64,000 bases of DNA from Amycolatopsis mongoliensis (GCF_030285665.1 NZ_CP127295.1:2914001-2978000), one strand, 5' to 3'. Shown: positions 26,326 to 37,158, counted from the first letter of the stretch. Notes: generated from the sequence alone by a model not told the origin. Numbers and translations are program-made.

Positions 26326-27783
26326 GTGAGCACCTCTACCGAGGTCCAGCAGGACACGAGGTTCTTCGGGCACCCACGAGGGCTGGCGAACCTCTTCGGC
26401 GTGGAGATGTGGGAGCGCTTCTCCTACTACGGGATGCTCGGCATCCTGCCGATCTACCTCTACTACAAGGTCGAACAGGGCGGCCTGGGACTGGCGCAGG
26501 AGTCCGCGCTCGGCATCGTCGGCGCGTACGGCGGGCTGGTGTACCTCTCGGCCGTCATCGGCGCCTGGGTCGCCGACCGGCTGCTCGGTTCCGAACGCAC
26601 CCTGTTCTACAGCGCCGTGCTGATCATGATCGGCCACGTCAGCCTGGCGCTCCTGCCGGGTCTGGCCGGCATCGGGGTCGGCCTCGTGTGCGTCGCGGTC
26701 GGCAGTGGCGGGCTGAAGTCGAACGCGACGGCGATCGTCGGCACGCTCTACGCCGACGGGGACGAGCGGCGCGACGCCGGCTTCACGATCTTCTACATGG
26801 GCGTCAACCTGGGTGGCTTCGTCGGGCCGCTGCTGACCGGGCTCGCGCAGACCGAGGTCGGCTTCCACCTCGGCTTCGGCCTGGCCGCGATCGGCATGGC
26901 GTTGGGGCTGATCCAGTACACGGTGGGCCGCAAGAACCTCGGCGAGAAGGCCAAGGAGGTGCCGAACCCGCTGCCGTCGTCGCAGCGCCTGCTGGCCGTC
27001 GGCGCCGCCGTCCTGCTGGTCGCCGCGGTCCTGGTGCTGGTGCTGACCGGCGTCGTCAACCCGGGCAACCTCGCCGACGTCGTCGTCTGGGTGGTCGGGG
27101 TGATCTCGGTGATCTACTTCCTCGTCATCCTGACCAGCCGCAAGATCACCGGCGACGAGCGCAGCCGGGTCTTCTCGTTCATCCCGATGTTCATCGCCAG
27201 CGCGGTGTTCTTCTCGCTGTACCAGCAGCAGTTCACGGTCGTCGCGGCCTACACCGACCAGCGGCTGAACCGGACCCTGTTCGGCTGGGAGATGCCGGTG
27301 TCGTGGGTCAACTCGATCAACCCGGTGTTCATCATCGTGTTCGCCCCGGTGCTGGCGGCGCTGTGGACGAAGCTCGGCCCACGCCAGCCGTCGACGCCGA
27401 TGAAGTTCGTCCTCGGCACGGTGCTGATGGGCGCGGCGTTCCTGCTGTTCCTGCCGATGGTGGGCAGCGGCAAGAACGCCAGCCCGATGCTCGCGATGGT
27501 CGGCATCCTGTTCGTCTTCACGATCGCGGAGCTGTGCCTCTCACCGGTCGGGCTGTCGCTGTCGACGAAGCTCGCGCCGGAGGCGTTCCGGACGCAGATG
27601 GTCGCGCTGAACTTCCTGTCGATCTCGTTCGGCACGGCGATGTCCGGCAAGCTCGCCGAGTACTACTCCGTCGACGACGAAGCGCCGTACTTCAGCACGG
27701 TCGGCGGGGTCGCCATCGGCGTCGGCATCCTGCTGTTCCTGGGCATCCCCTTCATCCGCAAGCTGATGAAGGGCGTCCACTAG
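26326..27783 (+). CDS. POT/PTR2 family proton-coupled oligopeptide transporter
   Basis: 485 aa. GVEMWERFSYYGMLGIL in the first helix is the POT signature (ExxERFxYY), and TIFYMGVNLGGFVGPLLTG is the second PTR2 motif. About 14 helices, as in bacterial DtpT-like proteins. Imports di- and tripeptides with protons. GTG 26326 is chosen because AAGGAAG lies 8 nt upstream; longer in-frame starts lack an RBS. The gene ends inside a nested inverted repeat shared with the convergent gene. Confidence 0.92.
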   Translation: MSTSTEVQQDTRFFGHPRGLANLFGVEMWERFSYYGMLGILPIYLYYKVEQGGLGLAQESALGIVGAYGGLVYLSAVIGAWVADRLLGSERTLFYSAVLIMIGHVSLALLPGLAGIGVGLVCVAVGSGGLKSNATAIVGTLYADGDERRDAGFTIFYMGVNLGGFVGPLLTGLAQTEVGFHLGFGLAAIGMALGLIQYTVGRKNLGEKAKEVPNPLPSSQRLLAVGAAVLLVAAVLVLVLTGVVNPGNLADVVVWVVGVISVIYFLVILTSRKITGDERSRVFSFIPMFIASAVFFSLYQQQFTVVAAYTDQRLNRTLFGWEMPVSWVNSINPVFIIVFAPVLAALWTKLGPRQPSTPMKFVLGTVLMGAAFLLFLPMVGSGKNASPMLAMVGILFVFTIAELCLSPVGLSLSTKLAPEAFRTQMVALNFLSISFGTAMSGKLAEYYSVDDEAPYFSTVGGVAIGVGILLFLGIPFIRKLMKGVH

Positions 27784-27916
27784 TGTCGCGCGTGGCAAGT
27801 TGTCGACGTTCGGTGCGGCCGCGATGCAGTGAATGACTCATTCACCTCGTCCGACGACGTGAATGACTCATTCATGTCGTCGGACCAGCCGCCGCGACCT
27901 CAGTCGCGCGACACTA
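27781..27916. repeat. Nested inverted repeats between convergent genes
   Basis: The outer 12-bp perfect arms TAGTGTCGCGCG (27781-27792) and CGCGCGACACTA (27905-27916) contain both stop codons. Inside lie a perfect 17-nt palindrome GTGAATGACTCATTCAC (27829-27845) and a 33-nt one with 16-bp arms and one mismatch (27851-27883) that repeats the same core. Confidence 0.88.
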
Positions 27917-28642
27917 GCCGAGGGTGACTCCGAAGATCACCCCGACGAAGTAGGTCACCACCATGGTGAGGGCGCCGACGCCGACGTTGCGGAGGATCGC
28001 GCGCCCCACCTTCGCGTCGCCGAGCCTCGCGCTGATCAGCCCGGTCAGCGTGAGGCCGACGACGACCGCGGCGGCGCACGCCCAGACCCGCAGCGAGACA
28101 CTGGCCCAGGCGATGGAGAGGATCGGCAGCAGCGCGCCGACCGAGAACGCGACCAGCGACGCCCACGCCGCCTGCCACGGGCTGGTCAGGTTGCCCGGGT
28201 CGATGCCGAGCTCGGCCTCCGCGTGCGCCTGCAGCGCGTCCTTTTCGGTCAGTTCGCGCGCGACCTGGGCGGCCAGCTCGGGCGAAAGCCCTTTCTCCTC
28301 GTAGATCCCGGCGAGCTCGCGCTCCTCGGCCTCCGGCATCGTCTTGAGCTCGTGCTTTTCCAGCCGGATCAGCGCCTGCTCGGTGTCGCGCTGGGTGCTC
28401 ACGGAGACGTATTCACCGCCGGCCATGGAAAAGGCGCCGGCGACGAGCCCGGCGATTCCGGCGGTGAGGATCGTGGTGCTTTCGGTGGTCGCGCCGGCCA
28501 CGCCGACGACGATGCCGGCGACCGACACGATCCCGTCGTTCGCCCCGAGAACCCCGGCCCGCAGCCAGTTCAGCTTCCCGCCCACACCCTCGTGCGGTTC
28601 GTGGGCGTGCTGCACGGCATCACCGTCAATCATTTCCGTCAC
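27914..28642 (-). CDS. VIT1/CCC1-type Fe/Mn transporter
   Basis: 242 aa. Begins with a His/Glu-rich segment, then LRAGVLGANDGIVSVAGIVVGVAGA and AGAFSMAGGEYVSVSTQRD, the hallmarks of the VIT/CCC1 family. A cytoplasmic helical metal-binding insertion rich in E and H spans about 85-150, and three helices follow. Moves Fe2+ or Mn2+ out of the cytoplasm. Starts at GTG 28642 or ATG 28633. Iron-box-like sequences upstream fit control by an IdeR/DmdR regulator. Confidence 0.9.
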   Translation of the reverse strand: MTEMIDGDAVQHAHEPHEGVGGKLNWLRAGVLGANDGIVSVAGIVVGVAGATTESTTILTAGIAGLVAGAFSMAGGEYVSVSTQRDTEQALIRLEKHELKTMPEAEERELAGIYEEKGLSPELAAQVARELTEKDALQAHAEAELGIDPGNLTSPWQAAWASLVAFSVGALLPILSIAWASVSLRVWACAAAVVVGLTLTGLISARLGDAKVGRAILRNVGVGALTMVVTYFVGVIFGVTLG

Positions 28643-28692
28643 GAGACCAGTGAAACACGAACCGAGAATCGTGGCGAGACCTCCCGTTTGGA

Positions 28693-28726
28693 TCAGGTTC
28701 GCCTAATTAACACATGCCTTACCTAA
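28693..28726 (-). promoter_or_regulatory. IdeR/DmdR-like iron box candidates
   Basis: On the minus strand TTAGGTAAGGC (28716-28726) matches 10 of the first 11 bases of the box TTAGGTTAGGCTAACCTAA; the other half is not conserved. A second partial match, on the other strand, covers 28693-28709. They lie 50-85 bp upstream of the VIT gene and also just before the cupin gene. Confidence 0.4.
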
Positions 28727-28770
28727 GCGGTCCTGTGTGGACTCGGCGGTTCTGGGTCATCATGGGCGGC

Positions 28771-29112
28771 ATGGACGAGCAAGTGTGGCAGCCGCTGAAG
28801 ACGGTGGAGGGCCTGCCGCTCCGGGGCGGTGAGGGCCGGTTCCGGCAGCTGGAGACGGCGGAGAGCGGCCTGGCGTATTTGATCCACTACCCGGCGGGGG
28901 TGTCTTCACCCACGCACTCGCACGACCACGACAGCATCGTGTACGTCCTGTCGGGCAAGCTGCGGGGCGCGGTGGACGGCGTCGAGGCGGTGCTGGAACC
29001 GGGGAATTCGGTGCTGCACGCGCGCGGGGTGGCCCACCACGTCGAGGCGCTGACGGACGCCATGTGGGTGGAGTTCAAGTCACCCCTGCCGAGGCGGCCG
29101 CCGATCGCCTGA
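28771..29112 (+). CDS. Small single-domain cupin protein
   Basis: 113 aa from ATG 28771; ATG 28762 is an alternative and neither has a strong RBS. Cupin motif 1 SPTHSHDHDSIVYVLSGKL supplies His ligands, and motif 2 EPGNSVLHARGVAHHVEA supplies the last His. Single beta-barrel metal-binding protein. Ligand and role unknown. The iron-box region lies between it and the divergent metal transporter. Confidence 0.78.
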   Translation: MDEQVWQPLKTVEGLPLRGGEGRFRQLETAESGLAYLIHYPAGVSSPTHSHDHDSIVYVLSGKLRGAVDGVEAVLEPGNSVLHARGVAHHVEALTDAMWVEFKSPLPRRPPIA

Positions 29113-29122
29113 AAAGCGGAAA

Positions 29123-29152
29123 CGCCCGGCCCCGCCAACGCGGAACCGGGCG
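29123..29152. terminator. Terminator hairpin between convergent cupin and AT-hook genes
   Basis: Stem CGCCCGG (29123-29129) with CCGGGCG (29146-29152), in the 73-bp gap. Seven bp only, no T-run. Confidence 0.5.
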
Positions 29153-29185
29153 CCTCCCGGAAACAGGCTCAGCCTGGAGTGGTGC

Positions 29186-29674
29186 TCAGGCGTCCAGCTC
29201 GGCGAGGGCCTGCTTGGCCTTCTCGAGCTCGGCCTCCAGCGCGGCGACCTTCGCGGCCTGCGCTTCGCGGGCCTGGTTGATCACCTCGTCGATCGGGCCG
29301 GACAGGTCGGAGTGCAGCTCCTTCGCCGCGCGCGACACCGCGGCGGCGGGGATCTCCAGGCCCTTCGCGACCCACTTGGAGCCGTTCTTCAGCTCGGCCT
29401 GCCACTCGCCGTCGGCCGTGCCGGTGACGGTGAGGATCAGCTCGACCGTGCGGGTCTTCTTCGCCGTCGACGCCGTCGCCGCACCCTTCGGGCGGCCGCG
29501 CTTCGGCTTGGGGGCCTCCTCGGCGACCGGCTCAGCCGGGCTTTCCGAAGCGGCCGGGGACGCGGACTCGGTGACGGTCGTCGCCTCGGCGGCGGGAACG
29601 TCGGTGGCCGGCGCCTCGGTGCTCGCCGGGGCCTCGGCCGTTTCCTCGTCGTGCGTCAGGACATCCACGGTCAT
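29186..29674 (-). CDS. Actinobacterial protein with AT-hook-like motif and coiled-coil end (DUF6319-like)
   Basis: 162 aa. The first ~60 residues are a disordered Ala/Glu/Pro/Thr-rich tail. KPKRGRPKGA then resembles an AT-hook that would bind the DNA minor groove. A folded middle (VELILTVTGTADGEWQAEL) and a C-terminal coiled coil of about 35 residues (AKVAALEAELEKAKQALAEL) follow. It looks like a small nucleoid-associated or chromatin-type protein. The family name is a tentative memory. Confidence 0.7.
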   Translation of the reverse strand: MTVDVLTHDEETAEAPASTEAPATDVPAAEATTVTESASPAASESPAEPVAEEAPKPKRGRPKGAATASTAKKTRTVELILTVTGTADGEWQAELKNGSKWVAKGLEIPAAAVSRAAKELHSDLSGPIDEVINQAREAQAAKVAALEAELEKAKQALAELDA

Positions 29675-29768
29675 CGTCGTGTCGTCTCCTTGCCCGGGAA
29701 GGGGGTGTGGTTCGCGGCACAGCGTAGAACATGCGTTCGAGCCGCGCCACTCGGGGTGTCATGACAGA

Positions 29769-29799
29769 GCCCTCCCGGACCGAAAGCTTCCGGAAGGGC
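29769..29799 (-). terminator. acs terminator
   Basis: 11-bp stem (29769-29779 with 29789-29799) with one G-U pair on the minus-strand RNA, 22 bp past the acs stop. Confidence 0.6.
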
Positions 29800-29820
29800 C
29801 CTGACGCAGGAGACGCTAGC

Positions 29821-31803
<1,983 letters not shown>

Positions 31804-31903
31804 GGTTGCAAGGCCTCCTGTAGTGCGCCGACATGACGGCTAGCGGCACGCTAGCGACGTTAGTCCGCCTTGTAAAAGGTTGCACCCACGTTGCCCTGTG
31901 GTT

Positions 31904-32506
31904 TCACCGTGGCAGGCGAGCCCCGGTGACTAAGCGTTCGTTCAGCCGCGCCTTCGCCGCGGGCCACTCCGGCGCCAGCATCGAATAGGTGACCGTGTCG
32001 CGCGACGACCCGTCCGGCCGGATCCGGTGCGCCCGCAGCACACCTTCGCGAAGCGCGCCAAGCCGTTCGATGGCGCGTTGCGAGCGCAGGTTGCGGATGT
32101 CCGTCTCCCAGCAGACCCGTTGCGCGTCAAGGGTTTCGAACGCGTGGGTGAGCAGGAGCAGCTTCGACTCGGTGTTCAGCCCGGTGCGCTGCCAGTCCGC
32201 GCCGATCCACGTGTGCCCGATCGAGAGGATCCGGTGCTGCTCGACGACCTGGTAGTACGACGTCGTCCCGGCGACACGCCCGGAAGTGACGTCGATCTGC
32301 GCGAACGGCCTGCGGCCGGGGTCGGCGAGCGCCTGCTCGACCATCCGCTCGGCGGCGGGAAGATCCCCCGGCTGCCGGATGCTGAGCCACGCCCAGATGC
32401 CCGGGTCGCTGCCGGCCTCGAAGAGCCCTTTGGCGTGCTCGGGCGTCAGCGGCTCCAGGCGGACGTGCTCGCCGGACAGGGTCGGTCGGGTGCTCCAGTC
32501 GCTCAC
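31904..32506 (-). CDS. GNAT-family N-acetyltransferase (RimJ/RimL-like)
   Basis: 200 aa from GTG 32506. VRLEPLTPEHAKGLFEAG at the start, then HTWIGADWQRTGLNTESKLL as the acetyl-CoA motif A, and RNLRSQRAIERLGALREGVLR as motif B. The group acetylates protein N-termini, antibiotics or amino acids. A TACGGT -10 (32513-32518 minus) ends 6 nt before the GTG, so it is probably leaderless. Confidence 0.87.
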   Translation of the reverse strand: MSDWSTRPTLSGEHVRLEPLTPEHAKGLFEAGSDPGIWAWLSIRQPGDLPAAERMVEQALADPGRRPFAQIDVTSGRVAGTTSYYQVVEQHRILSIGHTWIGADWQRTGLNTESKLLLLTHAFETLDAQRVCWETDIRNLRSQRAIERLGALREGVLRAHRIRPDGSSRDTVTYSMLAPEWPAAKARLNERLVTGARLPR

Positions 32507-32618
32507 GTGATCACCGTAAGCCGGGAAATGGCTTTCCATTATAGCCAATTTCCGAGCATTTCCGCAGGCCACTTCGGCGTTGCCTATGCTCGGCGGACCA
32601 CGACGAAGGGCGAGATCG

Positions 32619-33116
32619 ATGGCCGAAGAGCGGGAAGAGCTGAGCTGGGAGCTGTTCGGCACCGCGAGCCGTGAACTGGCTCACACCATCGCCGACGACG
32701 GCTTCGCGCCGGACCTCATCCTGTCCATCGCGCGCGGCGGGCTGTTCGTCGCCGGCGCGCTCGGCTACGCGCTCGACGTGAAGAACCTGCACGTCATGAA
32801 CGTCGAGTTCTACACCGGCGTCGACCAGCGCCTCGACCTCCCGGTGATGCTGCCGCCGGTGCCCAACGTCGTCGACCTGACGAGCAAGAAGGTGCTGATC
32901 GCCGACGACGTCGCCGACACCGGCGCCACGCTCAAGCTGGTGCGCGACTTCTGCGTCGAGCACGTCGCCGAGGTGCGCTCGGCCGTCGTCTACGAGAAGC
33001 CGCACTCGACGGTCAAATGCGAATACGTCTGGCGGCACACCGACCGCTGGATCAACTTCCCGTGGTCGGTGCTGCCGCCCGTGGTCTCCCGCGAAGGCCA
33101 GGTGCTCGATGCCTGA
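32619..33116 (+). CDS. Phosphoribosyltransferase (hypoxanthine-guanine PRT-like)
   Basis: 165 aa from ATG 32619, preceded by GAAGGG. PRPP-binding loop VLIADDVADTGATLKLV is canonical, and LILSIARGGLFVAGALGYAL is the PPi loop region. The C-terminal WINFPW provides an aromatic base-stacking residue. Likely purine or xanthine salvage. It overlaps the next gene by 8 nt. TATGCT at 32584-32589 is a probable -10. Confidence 0.85.
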   Translation: MAEEREELSWELFGTASRELAHTIADDGFAPDLILSIARGGLFVAGALGYALDVKNLHVMNVEFYTGVDQRLDLPVMLPPVPNVVDLTSKKVLIADDVADTGATLKLVRDFCVEHVAEVRSAVVYEKPHSTVKCEYVWRHTDRWINFPWSVLPPVVSREGQVLDA

Positions 33117-33831
33117 TCCGCTCAAGCCCCTCCTCGACCTCGAAGGCGTCGCGGCGGCCGCGAAGTCCGCGCAGGACGCCGTGTTCGCGGTGCACCGCCT
33201 GCCCGCGAACCTGCGCGGCGGGGCGGCGACCGCGGCCGAAGCGTCGGTGCGGGCCGCCCGCGCGTCCGCCGGGATCGAGGGCGCCAACCCGGAGCTGCCC
33301 GCCGACGGCGCGGTCGCGGACCCGATCCTCGCCGGCGCGCTGCGCGTCGCGGAGACGTTGGAAACGCTGCTCCCGACGTGGCGCCGAGCGCCGATGCAGG
33401 CGTTGGCCCGCATGCACGTATTGGCGGCGGCGGACCTGGTGGAAGACCCGGATGCGTTGGGGCGCCCGCATTCCGGCGGCGGCCGCCTCGAACTGCTCGC
33501 CCAGCTCGTGACGGGCGCGTCGTCCGTTCCGGGACCCGTCCTGACGGCGGTCGTGCACGGAGAACTGTTGGCGCTCAAGCCTTTCGGCAGCGCGGACGGC
33601 GTCGTCGCCCGGGCCGCAGCGAGGTTGACGATGGTCGCCACGGGCCTGGACCCGAAAGCCTTGAGCATTCCCGAAGTCGCGTTCTTCCGCCGGGTGCCTC
33701 GTTATCTCGAAGCGGCTGAAGGATTCGCGAGCGGGACGCCCGAAGGCGTACGTGCGTGGCTGCTCTTCTGTTGCGAGGCGTTCGAAGCGGGTGCGCGCGA
33801 AGCGAAGAGTATTTCCGACGCGGCTTCTTGA
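33109..33831 (+). CDS. Fic-like protein with degenerate active site
   Basis: 240 aa, all helical. AEASVRAARASAGIEGAN resembles the ASSxIEG region of Fic proteins, and RMHVLAAADL with the downstream helix matches the Fic core layout. Where Fic has HxFx(D/E)GNGRxxR, this reads K157-PFGSADGVVAR168, so the catalytic His and the GNGR loop are changed. I infer a non-AMPylating relative. It is translationally coupled to the phosphoribosyltransferase. Assignment rests on pattern only, and many orthologues may simply be called hypothetical. Confidence 0.45.
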   Translation: MPDPLKPLLDLEGVAAAAKSAQDAVFAVHRLPANLRGGAATAAEASVRAARASAGIEGANPELPADGAVADPILAGALRVAETLETLLPTWRRAPMQALARMHVLAAADLVEDPDALGRPHSGGGRLELLAQLVTGASSVPGPVLTAVVHGELLALKPFGSADGVVARAAARLTMVATGLDPKALSIPEVAFFRRVPRYLEAAEGFASGTPEGVRAWLLFCCEAFEAGAREAKSISDAAS

Positions 33832-33842
33832 CCGAGCAGGGG

Positions 33843-34934
33843 CTAACCGGACAGCTTCGCCGACCACTTCTCTTCGATCCGCCCGAACCGCCACACCGCG
33901 AGCGCGACGACCCACGTCAGCACGAACAGCCCGACGATCCCGAAGCCGACGTAGTCCAGGTTCACCGACGCGATCACCGCCAGCGGACCCGAGGTGATGT
34001 CCAGCTTCTCGGTCAGGATCGACACGAGCTCGATCGTGCCGATGACGAACGCGACCGCGACGGACAGCGTCGTCACCGTGATGTTGTAGAAGATCTTGCG
34101 CACCGGCTTTGCGAACGCCCAGCCGTAGGCGAAGTTCATGAAGCAGCCGTCCACGGTGTCGAATAGGCTCATCCCGGCGGCGAACAGGATCGGCAGCACG
34201 AGGATCGCGTACCAGGGCAGGGCGAACGTGGCGGCGCCCGCGGCGAGCACCAGCAGGCCGATTTCGGTCGCGGTGTCGAAGCCCAGCCCGAACAGCACGC
34301 CGACGGGGTAGATGTGCCACGGCTTGCGCACGGCCTTCGTCGTGCCGCGCAGCAGCCGGTTCAGCACGCCGCGGTTGTCGAGCTGACGTTCGAGCGCGGC
34401 CTCGTCGAACTCGCCGTGACGCATCCGCCGGAACACCCGCAGGATGCCGACCAGCACGACGAAGTTGAGGATCGCGATCACGTACAGGAACACGCCGGAC
34501 ACCGACGTGCCGATGAGGCCGGTGGCCTCGTGCAACGCCGAGGAGCCGTCCTCGACCTGGCCGGCCAGCGCACGGACGCCGAGGGACAGCAGGAGGCACA
34601 GCGCGAAGACGATCGTCGAGTGCCCGAGCGAAAACCAGAACCCGACCGACAGCGGGCGCTGGCCGTCGGCCATCAGCTTGCGGGTGGTGTTGTCGATCGC
34701 GGCGATGTGGTCGGCGTCGAACGCGTGCCGCATGCCGAGCGTGAACGCCGTGACGCCCAGCCCGATGCCGAACACGCCCGTCGTGCCCAGGGCGTAGTGG
34801 TGAGGAGCGACGAAGGCCGCCAGCACCACCCAGCCCACGACGTTGAGGAGCAGGATGAACCCCGCCATCCCGCCGATGGACACCCACTCGCGGCGCGAAA
34901 GGCCGCGCCGCGAGTCCTCTTCCGTGCCCGCCAT
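33843..34934 (-). CDS. Nickel/cobalt permease (NiCoT, HoxN/NixA family)
   Basis: 363 aa, eight membrane helices. The signature RHAFDADHIAAIDNTTR in helix II (HX4DH) is perfect, with SLGHSTIVF and LFGLGFDTATEIG further on. High-affinity Ni2+ or Co2+ uptake. ATG 34934 is chosen because GAAGG lies upstream at good spacing; a GTG 6 nt earlier is too close. A CTCTCA-TC-TGAGAG palindrome lies 14 bp upstream. No urease or hydrogenase genes are in the window. Confidence 0.92.
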   Translation of the reverse strand: MAGTEEDSRRGLSRREWVSIGGMAGFILLLNVVGWVVLAAFVAPHHYALGTTGVFGIGLGVTAFTLGMRHAFDADHIAAIDNTTRKLMADGQRPLSVGFWFSLGHSTIVFALCLLLSLGVRALAGQVEDGSSALHEATGLIGTSVSGVFLYVIAILNFVVLVGILRVFRRMRHGEFDEAALERQLDNRGVLNRLLRGTTKAVRKPWHIYPVGVLFGLGFDTATEIGLLVLAAGAATFALPWYAILVLPILFAAGMSLFDTVDGCFMNFAYGWAFAKPVRKIFYNITVTTLSVAVAFVIGTIELVSILTEKLDITSGPLAVIASVNLDYVGFGIVGLFVLTWVVALAVWRFGRIEEKWSAKLSG

Positions 34935-34947
34935 CGCCACCCGCCTT

Positions 34948-34961
34948 CTCTCATCTGAGAG
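34948..34961. promoter_or_regulatory. Small palindrome before the Ni/Co permease
   Basis: CTCTCATCTGAGAG, perfect 6-bp arms, with further ATCTG/CACCTG repeats up to 34980. It could be a metal-regulator site or part of the leader. Confidence 0.3.
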
Positions 34962-34995
34962 ATTAGACAGGTGAACAGATGAACGGCAATCAGCT

Positions 34996-35946
34996 TTAGC
35001 TGGCGCGCACGCGCACCAGATCCAACGCCTTCCGCACGTGCCCGCCGGACGCGTGCAGCGCCTTTGCCGCGCTCTTGACGTCCTCCCCGGAGAGCAGGTG
35101 CACCAGCGCCACCTTGAGGTCGCCCCCGGCCTCGGTGAGCGCGTCCGAGCAGTCCGCCATCGTCATGCCGGTGGCTTCCTGCAGGATCCGGATAGTCCGG
35201 CCGCGCAGCTTCGCGTTGGTGGCCCGCATGCTGACCATCAGGTTGGAGTAGGTCCGGCCCAGCTTGATCATCGTCGCCGTGGAGAACGACGTGAGGATCA
35301 TCTTCTGCGCCGTGCCCGCCTTCATCCGGGTCGACCCGGCGATCGCCTCCGGGCCGGTGTCGACGGCGATCAGCACGTCGACGCCCGCCGGCTTGGCGGC
35401 CTTCGGGTTGCCCGACACCAGTCCGGTGCGGGCGCCCTGGCGCGACGCGGCCAGCAGCGCGCCCAAGACGTACGGCGTCCTGCCCGACGCCGTCAGCCCC
35501 AGCACGAAGTCGCCCGGCTGGACCATGGCGGCCATCTCGGCCGCACCGGCCCCGTCGTCGTCCTCCGCGTTTTCGACGGCCTGGCGCAGCGCGCGCTCGC
35601 CGCCGGCGTGGTGCGCGATGAACCAGTCCGCCGGCACGTTGAACGTCGGCACCAGTTCGGCCGCGTCCAGCGTGGCCAGGCGCCCGGACGTCCCCGCGCC
35701 GACGTAGTGCACCCGGCCACCGGCCCGCAGGGCGTCCACCGCGTAGTCCACCGCGCGTGCCACCTGGGGCAGCACCGCGGCGACGGCGCCGGGGACTGTG
35801 CGGTCCTCGGCGTTGATCGCGCCCAGGATCCCCGCCGTGGACATCAGGTCGATGTCCGTGGTGCGGGGATTGCGGGTTTCGGTCGGCGAATCGACGTGCA
35901 CCGCCTGCGTGGGGACGGTCATCATGCGCCTCACTTTTTCCGTCAT
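34996..35946 (-). CDS. murQ: N-acetylmuramic acid 6-phosphate etherase
   Basis: 316 aa. SIS domain with VGAGTSGRLATLDAAE, LTASGRTPYVLGAL and GSTRMKAGTAQKMIL, all diagnostic for MurQ, plus the C-terminal small helical domain. It cleaves the lactyl ether of MurNAc-6-P to GlcNAc-6-P and lactate in cell-wall recycling. The start overlaps the murR stop in TAATG, so the two are coupled. The kinase or PTS that makes MurNAc-6-P is not in the window. Confidence 0.95.
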   Translation of the reverse strand: MTEKVRRMMTVPTQAVHVDSPTETRNPRTTDIDLMSTAGILGAINAEDRTVPGAVAAVLPQVARAVDYAVDALRAGGRVHYVGAGTSGRLATLDAAELVPTFNVPADWFIAHHAGGERALRQAVENAEDDDGAGAAEMAAMVQPGDFVLGLTASGRTPYVLGALLAASRQGARTGLVSGNPKAAKPAGVDVLIAVDTGPEAIAGSTRMKAGTAQKMILTSFSTATMIKLGRTYSNLMVSMRATNAKLRGRTIRILQEATGMTMADCSDALTEAGGDLKVALVHLLSGEDVKSAAKALHASGGHVRKALDLVRVRAS

Positions 35947-36947
35947 TACTTGCCGGTTTCCCGCGGACGACGCCGTCCGTCAGGCCTGACCCCCAAGCGG
36001 TGCGAGCCGACCGCGTCCCGGGTGGCGTCCAGAGCGTTGACCGAAGCGTCCATGTGCCGCTGCGCGACGCCGATGAACAGGCAGTCGATCACGGTGAGCT
36101 GGGCGATGCGGCTCGCCGTCGCCCCCGAACGGAACGTGGTTTCCCGGGCGGCCGTGGTCAAGACGTAGTCGGCGACCTCGGTGATCGGGGACCGCGGGAA
36201 GTTCGTCACGGCGATGGTGATCGCGCCGTGCTCGCGGGCCACCCGCAGCGCCTCGACGGTGTCGGTGGTCGCACCGGTGTGCGAGACGCCGATCGCGACG
36301 TCACCGGGGCTCAGCACCGCGGCCGAGGTCAGCATGATGTGCGTGTCCGACCACGAGAAGCACACGCGGCCGATGCGGTGCAGCTTCTGCTGCAGGTCCG
36401 CGGCGACGAACGCGCTGGCGCCCACGCCGTAGACGTCCACGCGGCCGGCGTTCGCGACGACCTCGATCACGCGCTCCAGCGTGGCGACGTCGAGCTGGTC
36501 GGCCGTCTCTTCGACGGCGCGCGCGTCGGCGAAGCTGACCTTGCCGATCACGGCGGCCAGGTCGTCCTCCGGGCCGATCTCGCCGCCGAGGTTGCGCGTG
36601 GTGCGCGCCTCGGTGCGAGCGGTGTCCGCGGCCAGCGCGATGCGCAGCTGCGGGTACCCGCCGACGCCGACCGCCTTGCAGAAGCGCGTCACCGTCGTTT
36701 CACTCGTGTTCGCCGCCAAAGCGACTTCGGTGATGCTGCGTCTCGCGACCTGCGCGGGATCTTCCAGCACCACCTTCGCCACGCGCTGCTCGGCGCGGGC
36801 CAGACCGGGGAGCAGAGACCGGATCCGCACCAGCGGGCTGGCGTCGGCGTCTCGCACGGTCGTCTGGACCGATACGGGCTCGGACGGTGCCGTGCCGACT
36901 ACGGATTCGGTATCACTCACCGTCGGAAAGTTACTAACCGTTGGCAT
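35946..36947 (-). CDS. murR: MurR/RpiR-family regulator
   Basis: 333 aa from ATG 36947. N-terminal RpiR HTH with ARRSITEVALAANTSETTVTRFCKAVG, then a SIS sugar-phosphate domain: DVYGVGASAFVAADLQQKL and GVSHTGATTDTVEAL. It likely senses MurNAc-6-P or GlcNAc-6-P and controls the recycling genes beside it. It is directly upstream of and coupled to murQ. A longer frame upstream is probably untranslated. Confidence 0.88.
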   Translation of the reverse strand: MPTVSNFPTVSDTESVVGTAPSEPVSVQTTVRDADASPLVRIRSLLPGLARAEQRVAKVVLEDPAQVARRSITEVALAANTSETTVTRFCKAVGVGGYPQLRIALAADTARTEARTTRNLGGEIGPEDDLAAVIGKVSFADARAVEETADQLDVATLERVIEVVANAGRVDVYGVGASAFVAADLQQKLHRIGRVCFSWSDTHIMLTSAAVLSPGDVAIGVSHTGATTDTVEALRVAREHGAITIAVTNFPRSPITEVADYVLTTAARETTFRSGATASRIAQLTVIDCLFIGVAQRHMDASVNALDATRDAVGSHRLGVRPDGRRRPRETGK

Positions 36948-37158
36948 CTGCGACAAGGCTACCCACACCCTTCGGTCGGATCGCAACCCGTCCGTGTCTG
37001 CGGATCTGGATTTGCGATTAATCACTGACCAGAAAGTCGCCAACCAGGTCGCTCTTGTTAACGAGGTCAAGCTAACGACTTGGCAACTTAGTGTCGCGAC
37101 GCAAACGGCAAGGGGACGGTTAATTCGGCCGAAAGTTCGACGATGAGCGACAGCACGG
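36948..37158. other. murR promoter region
   Basis: 211 bp, clearly more AT-rich than the rest, with repeated GTTAAC/TTAACG and TAACG-type words. It separates murR-murQ from the upstream hydrolase gene and probably holds the murR promoter and operators. No exact palindrome that I can support. Confidence 0.35.
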
